From positions 1-52,812 of the forward strand of contig CAZACW010000011.1 in the NCBI GenBank assembly GCA_964483785.1: a stretch of 52,812 bases of DNA, given 5' to 3'. Shown here in pieces: positions 1 through 7,846 of the stretch (within the stretch, counting starts at the first letter, position 1; each line of letters starts with the position of its first letter). A program made the translations under genes and the position numbers. A model generated the notes under the pieces. It was not told the origin of the DNA. It made no database searches and saw only the letters and a program-made list of their open reading frames with translations. The DNA comes from JABDGZ01 sp964483785 (GTDB lineage: Bacteria > Omnitrophota > Gorgyraeia > Zapsychrales > Fredricksoniimonadaceae).

Positions 1-1254
1 CGCCGCGCGGATTATGTCATTGACCTTGGCCCCGGCGCCGGAGAGCAAGGGGGAGAAGTGATTTACGCCGGCCAGGTGCAGGGCCTGATCAAGTGCCGCC
101 GGTCCTTGACCGGCCAGTACCTGGCTGGCACCTATCAAATCCAAAGGCCCGCGGCCCGCCGGGACACGGTCAAAACACCGTTCTTAAAAATTTTCGGCGC
201 TTCCCAGCACAATTTGAAAAACGTGGATGTCGGCATTCCACTGGGCACCTTTGTCTGCGTCACCGGGGTCTCGGGTTCAGGCAAGTCCACCCTGGTGTCC
301 GAGATCCTGCATAAGGCCCTGGTCCATAAAATTTACGGCGCCAAGGCCGTCCCCGGAAAATACCGGAAGATCGAGGGGATTCAGCACATCGATAAGGTGA
401 TCGAGGTGGACCAGTCGCCCATCGGCCGCACCCCGCGCTCCAACCCCGCCACCTACACGGGCGTTTTCAGCGATATTCGGGACCTGTTTGCGCAATTGCC
501 TGAATCCAAACTGCGGGGGTATAAGCCCGGGCGTTTCAGCTTCAATGTCAAGGGCGGCCGCTGCGAAGCCTGCGGCGGGGACGGGATCAAAAAAATCGAG
601 ATGCATTTTCTGCCGGATGTTTATGTGGAATGCGAGGTGTGCAAGGGCCGTCGTTTTACGGAGCAGACCCTGGAGGTGGCCTTCAAAGGCAAAAACATCG
701 CCGATGTTTTGGGCCTTTCCGTGCTCGAGGCCCTGGAGCTTTTTGGCAGCATTCCCCGCGTGGCCCAGGTCCTGCAGACGCTCAAGGATGTGGGATTGGG
801 ATATATCCTCATCGGCCAGGCCGCGAACACCCTCTCGGGCGGCGAGGCCCAGCGGTTGAAGGTGGGTGGTGTTGGGTTAACCCGCATGGGCCAGGCGGGG
901 TCAACACTTCCGGGGGGCGAGGACCAGCGGGTAAAATTGGCCGGCGAATTGGGTCAGCCCGCCACCGGCCGGACCTTTTACATTTTGGATGAGCCCACGA
1001 CAGGCCTGCATTTTGCCGACGTGGACAAGCTGCTGCAGGTCTTACAGCGCCTGGTTGACCGCGGCAACACGGTCTTGGTCATCGAACATAATCTGGATGT
1101 GGTCAAAAGCGCGGATTATATCATTGATCTGGGGCCGGAAGGCGGAGACAAGGGAGGGGAGCTGGTTTTTGCCGGGACCCCCGAAGACATTGTGCGCCAT
1201 CCCGCCTCCTATACCGGCCAGTATTTGAAACAATTTGTCAACAAACCAAGGTGA
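1..1254 (+). CDS. uvrA: UvrA excinuclease ABC subunit A, C-terminal part (5' end outside window)
   Basis: DNA damage recognition ATPase of nucleotide excision repair. The frame is open from base 1 (DYVIDLGPGAGEQGGE, the end of ATPase domain I) and stops at TGA 1252-1254. Domain II follows, with Walker A GVSGSGKST near nt 270-296, the second zinc module (CEAC and CEVCKGRRF), the signature LSGGEAQR near nt 832-855, Walker B ILDEPTTGLHF and the H-loop VIEHN. Oddity: the signature block is repeated after 75 nt as TLPGGEDQRVKL (nt 904-939), joined by a short GGVGLTRM linker. UvrA normally has one such block, so about 25 residues look inserted between the C-loop and Walker B. This could be a real tandem duplication or an assembly error. 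Identity as UvrA is certain. Confidence 0.95.
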   Translation, partial: RRADYVIDLGPGAGEQGGEVIYAGQVQGLIKCRRSLTGQYLAGTYQIQRPAARRDTVKTPFLKIFGASQHNLKNVDVGIPLGTFVCVTGVSGSGKSTLVSEILHKALVHKIYGAKAVPGKYRKIEGIQHIDKVIEVDQSPIGRTPRSNPATYTGVFSDIRDLFAQLPESKLRGYKPGRFSFNVKGGRCEACGGDGIKKIEMHFLPDVYVECEVCKGRRFTEQTLEVAFKGKNIADVLGLSVLEALELFGSIPRVAQVLQTLKDVGLGYILIGQAANTLSGGEAQRLKVGGVGLTRMGQAGSTLPGGEDQRVKLAGELGQPATGRTFYILDEPTTGLHFADVDKLLQVLQRLVDRGNTVLVIEHNLDVVKSADYIIDLGPEGGDKGGELVFAGTPEDIVRHPASYTGQYLKQFVNKPR

Positions 1255-1264
1255 GATTGTTATA

Positions 1265-3775
1265 ATGCTCACAATGACAGCAAGAGGAATACAAGGATAT
1301 ATGGACCATCACAACCCCCGGGGTTGTGATGGTCCATATATCCTTGTATTCCTCTTGCTTAGCATGTTGTGTATACCCTGTTTGACGTTTGCCCAAAGCA
1401 CGGAAACCGATCTTTTGTCCGCGGCCCAGCAGGCCTTTAATGACGGATTCAGCGATATGGCCGTCAAATACCTGGAAGATTTTCTGAATAAGTTTCCCGA
1501 AAGCCCGCACATCGGCACGGCCAAATTATTGCTGGGCCAATGCGATTTTCTGCACGGAGACTATGACAAGGCCCTGGGGCTTTTCGGCGAGCTGAGCCAG
1601 CAGAGGGACAACAGGGACGAGGTCCTTTTCTGGAGAGGGGAAACCTATCTCAAACAAAACCACCTGCCCGAGGCCCAGGACGATTACCGGGCCGTGATCA
1701 GGGAATTCCCCAAGTCCGTCTATGTGCCGCAGTCTTTGTATTCGCTGGGATGGACCTTGTTCCAGGAAAAAAAATTTGATGAGGCCAGATCCGCCTTTGC
1801 CCGCCTGGCCCGGCAGTTTCCCAATCATCAGTTAAGCGAAGACGCCGTATTGAAGGTCGCGGAATGCGCTTATGACGCCGGACAGCTGGCCGGGGCCATC
1901 CAGGACTTTCAGGATCTTTTGGCCCAATTCCCTAAGACCAGCCATCAATGCGAAGCCTATTACAACATGGCCGAGGCTTCCTATGGCCTGGGCAGGCTGG
2001 AGGATGCGGCTGACCATTACGCCCAGGCCTTAGACAGCAGCTGCGCCGACGACATCAAGCTTGCCATCTACACCGCGCAGGGCTGGAATTTCATGAAATT
2101 AAAAAGTTACGGCGAGGCGCAGGCCGCGTTCAAGAAAGCCCTAAATTTCGGCAAAGCCAAAGGACTCTCCACCGAAGAAGTGCTGCTGGGCCAGGCCAAT
2201 CTTTCCTATGAGCAGGGATTTTACGACGTGGCCCTGCTCTTGTTTTCGGACTTCATCAAGGACTATCCCCAGAGCCCCCGCTGGCCCCAGGGCTATTTGG
2301 GACGGGCCAATGTGTATTATCTTTTAAAAAGATACGAGGACGCACGCGGGGACTATCTGCGCCTTTATAACCAGGGGGATTTCGAGATCTTTGAAAAGGC
2401 GCGCTTCGGCCTGGGCTGGTGCGAGCTTAAAATGGGCAACCCGGCCCGGGCCAAAAAATATTTCCAGGAAGTCGTGGACAAAAGTCCCGACGCCAACGCC
2501 AAGGCCAATGCCATGGCCCAGCTGGCGGATGTGGACCAGGAGAACAGCCAGTGGGAGGAGGCGATCGGGCTGTATGAACGCGTCAAGAAAACCTATCCCG
2601 GCAACCCGGCCATGGATTATGTGCTATACCGGCAGGCCATCGCCTTTTTGAAATCAGGCATGACCAACAATGCCCTGGACAATTTCAAAAAACTCAAATC
2701 GGATTATCCCGACAGCCGCTACCTGGAGGATAGCGGCTATTACCTGGGGATCATCAGTTTCAAGAAAGGGGATTATAAGCAGAGCGCCCAAATGATGCAG
2801 GAGTATCTCAAACATTTGACCCGCCCCTCGGAATTCACCCCCGAAGCCAATTACATCCTGGCTTTGTCCGCCTTGAATGAGAAGGACGCGGACGAGGCCC
2901 TGAAGGTCTTCCAAAAAATCCTGCGCCTGTATCCCAATGACGCACAGATCGCCAAAAACGCGGACATCGGCATCGCCAAAAGCCAGTATGAGCTGGGCCA
3001 GTATAAAGAAGCCGTGCGCAGGTTCAAGCTCATCGCCTACAAATATCCCAAAACCGAAACGGAATTCGAGGCGCTGTTGTGGCTCTCCCAATATTACCTG
3101 AAAAGCGGGGACGCGGAATCCGCCGCGCAGTACTATAAAAACATCATCGACGAATTTCCCGACGCCCCGCAAATGGACCAGATCCATTATGAGCTGGGCC
3201 AGGCCTATGAGATGCTGGGGCGTTCGGATGAGGCCTTGGAGCAGTACCAGGCGATTTCCAACCGCGACGAGTCCTTGAAAGGCAAGACCCGCGTGGCCAT
3301 GGCCGGGATCATGTCCCATGACCTGGACCCGCGCCGGGCCATTGCCGCGTATGAGAGCATCATGGCCACCAGTCCCGAATATGCCGGCGTGGCTTTTTTG
3401 AAATTGGGCCAGCTCTTTCGCAACAGCCAGAATTACGAGAAAGAACTGGAGCTTTACCAAAAGGCCCTGGCCGCGCCTCAAGGCACCGTGGACCGCGCCC
3501 AGATCCAGTTTAACCTGGCAGACACCCTGCAGCAGATGAGCCGGACAGAAGACGCCATCGCGGAATTTTTGAAAATCCCGGACCTTTATCCGTCGGAATT
3601 GGTTTGGGTGGTCAAGGCTTACCTCAGGGTCGCCAAGATTTACGAGGACGGCAGGGACTGGGAAGGGGCCCGGGTCACCTATCATAAAATCGTCCAATTG
3701 AACTCGCCGGAAGCCGCCTTTGCCCGTGAAAGGCTGGACTGGATCAAAAACAACGCCCGAAAGGCCAGGGATTGA
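1265..3775 (+). CDS. Large exported tetratricopeptide-repeat protein (836 aa), operon with ExbB/ExbD
   Basis: No enzymatic domain is visible. The protein is a hydrophobic leader (YILVFLLLSML, then CLTFAQS, a plausible signal peptidase site) followed by roughly twenty TPR units of the BamD/YbgF/Tol-associated kind (repeated A-x2-x-Y-x2-ALxxFP patterns to the C-terminus). The start at ATG 1265 is chosen because AAGGTGAG at 1248-1255 sits 9 nt upstream; ATG 1274, 1301 and 1364 are alternatives. With ATG 1265 the coding region runs through the 40-bp palindrome, giving an unusually long N-region before the hydrophobic core; a start at 1364 would cut the core short. It is followed by an ExbB gene with a 1-nt TGATG overlap. 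A periplasmic scaffold for an energised envelope complex is the likely role (inference). Confidence 0.8.
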   Translation: MLTMTARGIQGYMDHHNPRGCDGPYILVFLLLSMLCIPCLTFAQSTETDLLSAAQQAFNDGFSDMAVKYLEDFLNKFPESPHIGTAKLLLGQCDFLHGDYDKALGLFGELSQQRDNRDEVLFWRGETYLKQNHLPEAQDDYRAVIREFPKSVYVPQSLYSLGWTLFQEKKFDEARSAFARLARQFPNHQLSEDAVLKVAECAYDAGQLAGAIQDFQDLLAQFPKTSHQCEAYYNMAEASYGLGRLEDAADHYAQALDSSCADDIKLAIYTAQGWNFMKLKSYGEAQAAFKKALNFGKAKGLSTEEVLLGQANLSYEQGFYDVALLLFSDFIKDYPQSPRWPQGYLGRANVYYLLKRYEDARGDYLRLYNQGDFEIFEKARFGLGWCELKMGNPARAKKYFQEVVDKSPDANAKANAMAQLADVDQENSQWEEAIGLYERVKKTYPGNPAMDYVLYRQAIAFLKSGMTNNALDNFKKLKSDYPDSRYLEDSGYYLGIISFKKGDYKQSAQMMQEYLKHLTRPSEFTPEANYILALSALNEKDADEALKVFQKILRLYPNDAQIAKNADIGIAKSQYELGQYKEAVRRFKLIAYKYPKTETEFEALLWLSQYYLKSGDAESAAQYYKNIIDEFPDAPQMDQIHYELGQAYEMLGRSDEALEQYQAISNRDESLKGKTRVAMAGIMSHDLDPRRAIAAYESIMATSPEYAGVAFLKLGQLFRNSQNYEKELELYQKALAAPQGTVDRAQIQFNLADTLQQMSRTEDAIAEFLKIPDLYPSELVWVVKAYLRVAKIYEDGRDWEGARVTYHKIVQLNSPEAAFARERLDWIKNNARKARD
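1279..1359. repeat. Perfect 40-bp-arm palindrome containing a copy of the 29-bp palindromic repeat
   Basis: Bases 1279-1318 are the exact reverse complement of 1320-1359 around a single central C at 1319. The core 1305-1333 is one copy of the dispersed palindrome family (arm ACCATCACAACC); the outer 26 bp of each arm are unique to this site. The element lies between uvrA and the TPR gene and overlaps the TPR gene's translated 5' end, so the right arm encodes the start of its signal peptide. In RNA it would form a very stable hairpin 14 nt downstream of the start codon. Confidence 0.9.
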
Positions 3776-4446
3776 TGACGGTATCTTTTATCAACGCATG
3801 GGGGATCTTGATCAAAGGCGGGGCCATGATGTGGCCCCTGGCTTTGCTGTCGGTATTGGCCATCACCGTCGGGATTGAAAAATTTTTATACCTGATTGCC
3901 CTGGAGAAGGGGATGAAAAAATTTAAGGCCCAGTTTCTGCAGGCTGTGCGGGAAAACCGGATGAAGGACGCGTTCATCCTGTGCGAGGACGAACCCCTGG
4001 GTGTGGGCAGCATTTTCAAGGAAGGGCTGATGAAATTCGGGTCTTCCCCGGCCGTCATCAAGACCTCCATGGAAGAGGCCGCCGGTTTCGAGATCCATGG
4101 GATCAAACAGCGCCTCTCCTTGCTTGCCTTCATCGTCAATGCGGCCCCCTTGCTGGGCTTATTGGGCACCACCACGGCCCTGTGTGTCGTGTTTCACGCC
4201 GCGCAGTTAAGGTCCAATGCCTTAAACCCGCTGAGCCTGGGCGATATGTCCTCGGGGATTTGGCAGGCCTTGCTGACGACCTCGGCAGGCCTCTCGGTGG
4301 GGATCGTCAGTTACGCCATTTACGGGCTTACCTTAGGCCGGGTCAACCAGGCCATCGCGGCGCTCGATCAATCCATCATCGAGGCCGCGGGGATCCTGCA
4401 GGCGGCGGCTGAAACAACGGAAGCGCAAAGGGGCGAAGGCGCATGA
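3775..4446 (+). CDS. MotA/TolQ/ExbB family proton channel protein
   Basis: Inner-membrane subunit of a proton-motive-force-driven energiser (TolQ/ExbB/MotA family), 223 aa. An N-terminal membrane segment (MMWPLALLSVLAITVGIEKF) is followed by a cytoplasmic loop and two further hydrophobic segments near residues 118-145 (NAAPLLGLLGTT, the family's conserved region) and 155-185 (GIWQALLTTSAGLSVGI). The start ATG 3775 overlaps the TPR stop by one base, and the stop overlaps the ExbD start as ATGA. Whether it serves a Tol-Pal-like, TonB-like or Agl/Glt-like machine cannot be decided from sequence; no Pal, TolB or complete TonB is present in the window. Confidence 0.85.
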   Translation: MTVSFINAWGILIKGGAMMWPLALLSVLAITVGIEKFLYLIALEKGMKKFKAQFLQAVRENRMKDAFILCEDEPLGVGSIFKEGLMKFGSSPAVIKTSMEEAAGFEIHGIKQRLSLLAFIVNAAPLLGLLGTTTALCVVFHAAQLRSNALNPLSLGDMSSGIWQALLTTSAGLSVGIVSYAIYGLTLGRVNQAIAALDQSIIEAAGILQAAAETTEAQRGEGA

Positions 4447-4835
4447 GTCTGCGGCAGCATGAAATCAAGGGCCCTATTTTTCACCCGATCCTGGCCGTGG
4501 GGTATATCAATTTCGGCCTGGTGCTGCTGATGCTGGTGCTTTCCACGACGATCTTTGCCCGTCCCTCGGGCGTGCAGATGGAATTTCCCACGTACCGGGA
4601 AGGGGAGCCTTCCGCCGGGCAGCAGGTGGTGATCATGGTCACCAGCGAGAATGTCCTGTACATCAATGACCGGGTGGTCACCTTAAACGAATTAAGGCGG
4701 TTTTTGGCCGGGAGCCATGACCGAGCCCTGATGATCAAGGCCGACCCCAGGGCGTCCATGGGCCGGGTGGCGGATATCCTGGAATTATGCCGGGGGATCG
4801 CGGGGGCGCGCGTTAATGTCAGCACGATTCTTTAA
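4443..4835 (+). CDS. ExbD/TolR family biopolymer transport protein
   Basis: Partner of the preceding channel protein, 130 aa, the usual size. It has a single N-terminal membrane segment (NFGLVLLMLVLSTTIFA) and a periplasmic ExbD/TolR domain ending in a DILELCRGIAGARVNVSTIL-like strand-helix pattern. The canonical membrane aspartate of ExbD/TolR (D25/D23) is not obvious: the corresponding segment reads GYINFGLVLLMLVLSTTIF, with Asn in place of Asp. That could mean altered proton coupling. It is translationally coupled upstream (ATGA) and overlaps the next small gene by 20 nt. Confidence 0.82.
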   Translation: MSLRQHEIKGPIFHPILAVGYINFGLVLLMLVLSTTIFARPSGVQMEFPTYREGEPSAGQQVVIMVTSENVLYINDRVVTLNELRRFLAGSHDRALMIKADPRASMGRVADILELCRGIAGARVNVSTIL

Positions 4836-5079
4836 AATCCTGGCCCTGGTGGCCGGGGCCCATCTTGTCTTGCTGTTTGTGATCTGGATAGGGTTTCCTA
4901 TTCCGTATCCCAGGCCGCCGGCCACCTTTACCTATGCAGGGGCCCTGCCCGCGCCCTACTCCGGCCAGGCCAGGGAGATCTGGCCCAAGGGCGATGCCCT
5001 GGTTCCGTCGGAGCTGGACCATTTCGATGCTTCGGGCTTCAAAAACTGGATCGAATTGCGGGACCTTGCCAAACATTGA
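4816..5079 (+). CDS. Small single-span membrane protein, possible TonB-like stub
   Basis: 87 aa with an N-terminal membrane anchor (ILALVAGAHLVLLFVIWIGF) and a short proline-containing periplasmic tail ending in LRDLAKH. The position after ExbB/ExbD and the N-in anchor resemble TonB or TolA, but no C-terminal TonB domain follows, so I do not name it. The start ATG 4816 lies inside the ExbD gene, a 20-nt overlap typical of coupled operon genes. Confidence 0.55.
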   Translation: MSARFFKILALVAGAHLVLLFVIWIGFPIPYPRPPATFTYAGALPAPYSGQAREIWPKGDALVPSELDHFDASGFKNWIELRDLAKH

Positions 5080-5082
5080 CCT

Positions 5083-5304
5083 ATGCTGATCTGGGACTTT
5101 AATGTCATCACGGCCTTTGTCCAAACAATCTGTTTAGGGGTTGTGATTGCCTTATGGTTGTTCTATACTTTAAATAAGGGCCGCCAGGACAAGGTCAGCG
5201 GCCGCGCCAGTTTTCGGCAGTGCGGCATATGCGGTTATCTGTATTTCGATTACGCGGCCAAGCCCCAGGGGGTTTGCCCGCGCTGCGGCAGTTACCAGGC
5301 TTGA
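5083..5304 (+). CDS. Small membrane protein with C-terminal zinc ribbon
   Basis: 73 aa. One membrane segment (VQTICLGVVIALWLFYTL) is followed by a cytoplasmic zinc-ribbon-like tail with two CxxC pairs (CGICGYLYFD and CPRCGSY). It starts 3 nt after the preceding stop, in line with co-transcription. Function unknown; the four cysteines suggest a structural metal site. Confidence 0.55.
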   Translation: MLIWDFNVITAFVQTICLGVVIALWLFYTLNKGRQDKVSGRASFRQCGICGYLYFDYAAKPQGVCPRCGSYQA

Positions 5305-5322
5305 AACGGGGAAAGGACGGCC

Positions 5323-5694
5323 ATGTTCCCTCAATTTAAAAAACGCAACCATGAATCCGGGCTGGTCCTGTATCTGGTCTTGATCACCGTCATCATTATC
5401 ATGATATTCAGTTTAGGCATATTGTCGCAATCCATGAACGAGACCAATTACGCCCAGCAGCAGGTCGACCAGATCGTATCCGACCAGCTGGCCAAGGGCT
5501 TGTACTGGAACTCTTATTCCAACTCCTTTTCCTCCAACGCCCTGACCAACATGTCCAATGTCGGCATCAGCACGGTGATGCAGGGAAGGACCTACTCCAT
5601 TGCCATCAATTACCAGGGGGCCGCGCCTGCCGGCTACAATTGCCCCACCTGCACCACATGGACCTCTACGTCCAATTACGATACCTTCAATTAA
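5323..5694 (+). CDS. PilX/GspK-like minor pilin-type protein
   Basis: 123 aa. A short basic N-terminus (FKKRNHESG) is followed by a long hydrophobic helix (LVLYLVLITVIIIMIFSLGI) and then SQSMNETNYAQQQVDQIVSDQLAKG, a pattern seen in PilX and GspK-like proteins that lack the canonical GFTLIE motif. The soluble part is small and contains one CPTC pair. It lies directly upstream of the pilM promoter and is most likely a minor pilin or pilus-assembly accessory. Confidence 0.6.
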   Translation: MFPQFKKRNHESGLVLYLVLITVIIIMIFSLGILSQSMNETNYAQQQVDQIVSDQLAKGLYWNSYSNSFSSNALTNMSNVGISTVMQGRTYSIAINYQGAAPAGYNCPTCTTWTSTSNYDTFN

Positions 5695-5728
5695 GACCTT
5701 AAGCCTGCTAAATCTTTTCGGATAGGGA

Positions 5729-5757
5729 TTGACAAGCTAAGTCTTCTCATGTGTAAT
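5729..5757 (+). promoter_or_regulatory. Sigma-70-type promoter upstream of pilM
   Basis: TTGACA at 5729-5734, a 17-bp spacer and TGTAAT at 5752-5757. The expected transcription start (about 5764) is only about 4 nt before ATG 5768, and no Shine-Dalgarno sequence is visible, so the transcript may be leaderless. Confidence 0.55.
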
Positions 5758-5767
5758 AAATAAGATT

Positions 5768-7279
5768 ATGGCTGCTTCCAAGAGAATAGGGTTTTTGTGG
5801 AGTCAAGAGAAGTTGACGCTGGTTGAGTATCAAAAAAATACCCCTCTTGTGGTCCACAGCTCTGCCTTGAGCACAAAAGCCAATTTCGACTCGCCCTTCA
5901 GCTCCAATCTCACCGAGGACATCCAGATCACCGCGCTCCTGCTGAAAATGCTGCAGGACAACATGATCAAGAGCCGTTCGTTCTATGTCTCCCTGCCCGT
6001 GAATGAGATCATCCTGCGTTCCTTTGTGATCCCTTATATTAAGCCCAGTGAAGCTTCCAATGCCGTGCGCTTCGAAGCCAAAAAATATTTGCCCATCGAC
6101 ATCCAGGATCTGTCGTTTACGTATTATTCAGTGCCTTTTACGGAAAACAAGATCAAACGCCTGCAGATCATTTTTTTTGCCGTGCGCAAGGAATTGCTGG
6201 AGCGCCACCAGCACATTTTCAAGCAGGTCGGCGCCGAGGTCTCCTGTTATGAGCCTTCCATGGTGAGCCTTTCCAAGGTCCTTTTGTCCCGCAAGGACAT
6301 CGAGCCTAACGAAAATTTCGCCTTTTTGACCCTGGAGAAGGATTTGGGGCGGATTTGTTTCATCGACCAGGGCGTCCCCCAATTCATCCGGGAGTTTTCC
6401 ATCGGGGCCGTTTCCCCCTTGGACGGGGCCCCGGAGACAGGGGGCTCCCTGAATGTAAAAATCGTCAATGAAGTGGCCAATTCCTTTGATTTTTACCAAC
6501 GGCAGTTTACCGCCGAGCATATTACGCAGATGCTGGTGTCGGTTGAAGGCTTCGGCAGCGACCTGTTTGACGCGTTGGAAGCAGAATTGAAAATCAGCAT
6601 CAAGACCATGGCCCCGGTCATCACGGCCTCCCCGCCGGAGGGCAAGGCCCAGGACATGGACATGGTCTATGCCATGGGCGCCTGCGTCGATGCTCCTTTG
6701 TCCTCATTGTCCGGGATCAATTTCAGCGGGGTCAAAAACAGCCCCAAGTTACAGATTGATACCAACTTCCTGGAGGTTTTTAAATCTTATAAAGAAATTG
6801 TCTTCATCGTTTTTATGTCAGCTATTCTGTTGATCGGCTTGAATGTCTTTTTCAAGGTCCAGTTAAATGTGGACAAGACCAAATTCGACCAGCTTTCGGC
6901 CAAGGAAGGGGCCTACCAGTTTTTGGCCGTGGAGAATGTCCAAAATAATGTCAAGGACACGACCGACAAGCTGGCCGCCTACAAAGGCATCCGGACCAGT
7001 TCCCAGGCGTCCCAGATCATGCTGCGCATCGCCGCGCACATCCCCAAAGGCGCCATGCTCACGTCCCTGGCGCTGGCGTACGGCGACGGCAGTGCCCCGG
7101 CCGTGGACATGCAGGGCAATGTCGTGGGCGACGGACCCAATGACCAGATCCTGGTCATTGACCAAATTTTTGCGGACATCAAAAACGACAAGGTGCTTTC
7201 CCAGATCCTGAAAAACGTCAGCCTGGGCCCCTTAAACCATAACGACAAAAGTACGGACTTCAGCATTCATTGTTCCTAA
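5768..7279 (+). CDS. pilM: PilM-PilN fusion, type IV pilus inner-membrane platform protein
   Basis: 503 aa against about 350 for ordinary PilM. Residues 1 to about 335 are the actin-like PilM fold (GFLWSQEKLTLVEYQ at the start, then SFVIPYIKPSEASNAVRFEAKKYLP, the conserved PilM segment). A membrane helix follows at about 341-361 (EIVFIVFMSAILLIGLNVFF), then a PilN-like coiled-coil and periplasmic domain to residue 503. This is the same domain order as GspL of type II secretion. A separate pilN is absent and pilO follows after 9 nt, consistent with a natural fusion. Role: couples the PilB/PilC motor to the PilO-PilP-PilQ periplasmic complex. Confidence 0.85.
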   Translation: MAASKRIGFLWSQEKLTLVEYQKNTPLVVHSSALSTKANFDSPFSSNLTEDIQITALLLKMLQDNMIKSRSFYVSLPVNEIILRSFVIPYIKPSEASNAVRFEAKKYLPIDIQDLSFTYYSVPFTENKIKRLQIIFFAVRKELLERHQHIFKQVGAEVSCYEPSMVSLSKVLLSRKDIEPNENFAFLTLEKDLGRICFIDQGVPQFIREFSIGAVSPLDGAPETGGSLNVKIVNEVANSFDFYQRQFTAEHITQMLVSVEGFGSDLFDALEAELKISIKTMAPVITASPPEGKAQDMDMVYAMGACVDAPLSSLSGINFSGVKNSPKLQIDTNFLEVFKSYKEIVFIVFMSAILLIGLNVFFKVQLNVDKTKFDQLSAKEGAYQFLAVENVQNNVKDTTDKLAAYKGIRTSSQASQIMLRIAAHIPKGAMLTSLALAYGDGSAPAVDMQGNVVGDGPNDQILVIDQIFADIKNDKVLSQILKNVSLGPLNHNDKSTDFSIHCS

Positions 7280-7288
7280 AAAGGTATA

Positions 7289-7846
7289 ATGGACTTAGAC
7301 AAATTAAACAGCCAGCTGGACTTGAAAAACATCGATTTCGACAAGGCCCTGAAGTTTTTGGCCGAGAACCAGAATACATTGATCAAGATCGCCCTGGCCT
7401 CGGGGGTCTTGGTCTTAGGGGTGGGGATGTTCAACGATTACCGCAGCAAGGACAAGGGCTTTCATACCCAGATGACGCAGGCGCAGGACAAGCTCGAGGT
7501 GATCAGGACCAAGGAAGCGGCAGAAGACGAGTTCAATAAATTCAAGGCGACCATGGCCAGCAGTCTGACGGAGTCGGAATTGATCGGGCAGATTTCCCAG
7601 TTCGCCAAGGCCTGCAACGTGAACATCGTCTCTTTATCTCCGGCGGACAGCAAGGACATGGGGTATTATAATGTGGTCAGCGTCAGCTTGGGGGCCACGT
7701 CCGACACCTTCAAGGACCTGCTGCTGTTTTTGCACAAAATCGAGAATTCCAAAAATTATCTCCGGGTGGATTCCTGGTCCGGGAAAGAGCAGGAGAAAGG
7801 CAAGATCAGCTTTGATCTGAAGGTCAGCGCGGTCTTGGTCCATTGA
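7289..7846 (+). CDS. pilO: PilO-like pilus assembly protein
   Basis: 185 aa. A cytoplasmic N-terminus is followed by one membrane helix (TLIKIALASGVLVLGVGMF), a coiled-coil stretch (QAQDKLEVIRTKEAAEDEFNKF) and a ferredoxin-like domain (ISQFAKACNVNIVSLSPAD ... FLHKIENSKNYLRVDSW). Size and position between the PilM-PilN fusion and the PilP-like gene support PilO. Its stop overlaps the next ATG by one base. AAAAGGT a few bases upstream gives a weak ribosome site. Confidence 0.75.
   Translation: MDLDKLNSQLDLKNIDFDKALKFLAENQNTLIKIALASGVLVLGVGMFNDYRSKDKGFHTQMTQAQDKLEVIRTKEAAEDEFNKFKATMASSLTESELIGQISQFAKACNVNIVSLSPADSKDMGYYNVVSVSLGATSDTFKDLLLFLHKIENSKNYLRVDSWSGKEQEKGKISFDLKVSAVLVH

Noticed and set aside
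2654..3697. A 347-aa antisense open frame opposite the TPR gene, and similar antisense frames over secDF, trpE and pilB
   Set aside because: They mirror GC-rich codons of well supported genes, have no ribosome sites and no recognisable domains.
4816..5079. Calling the 87-aa protein TonB
   Set aside because: It has only the anchor and a short tail; the C-terminal TonB fold is absent.
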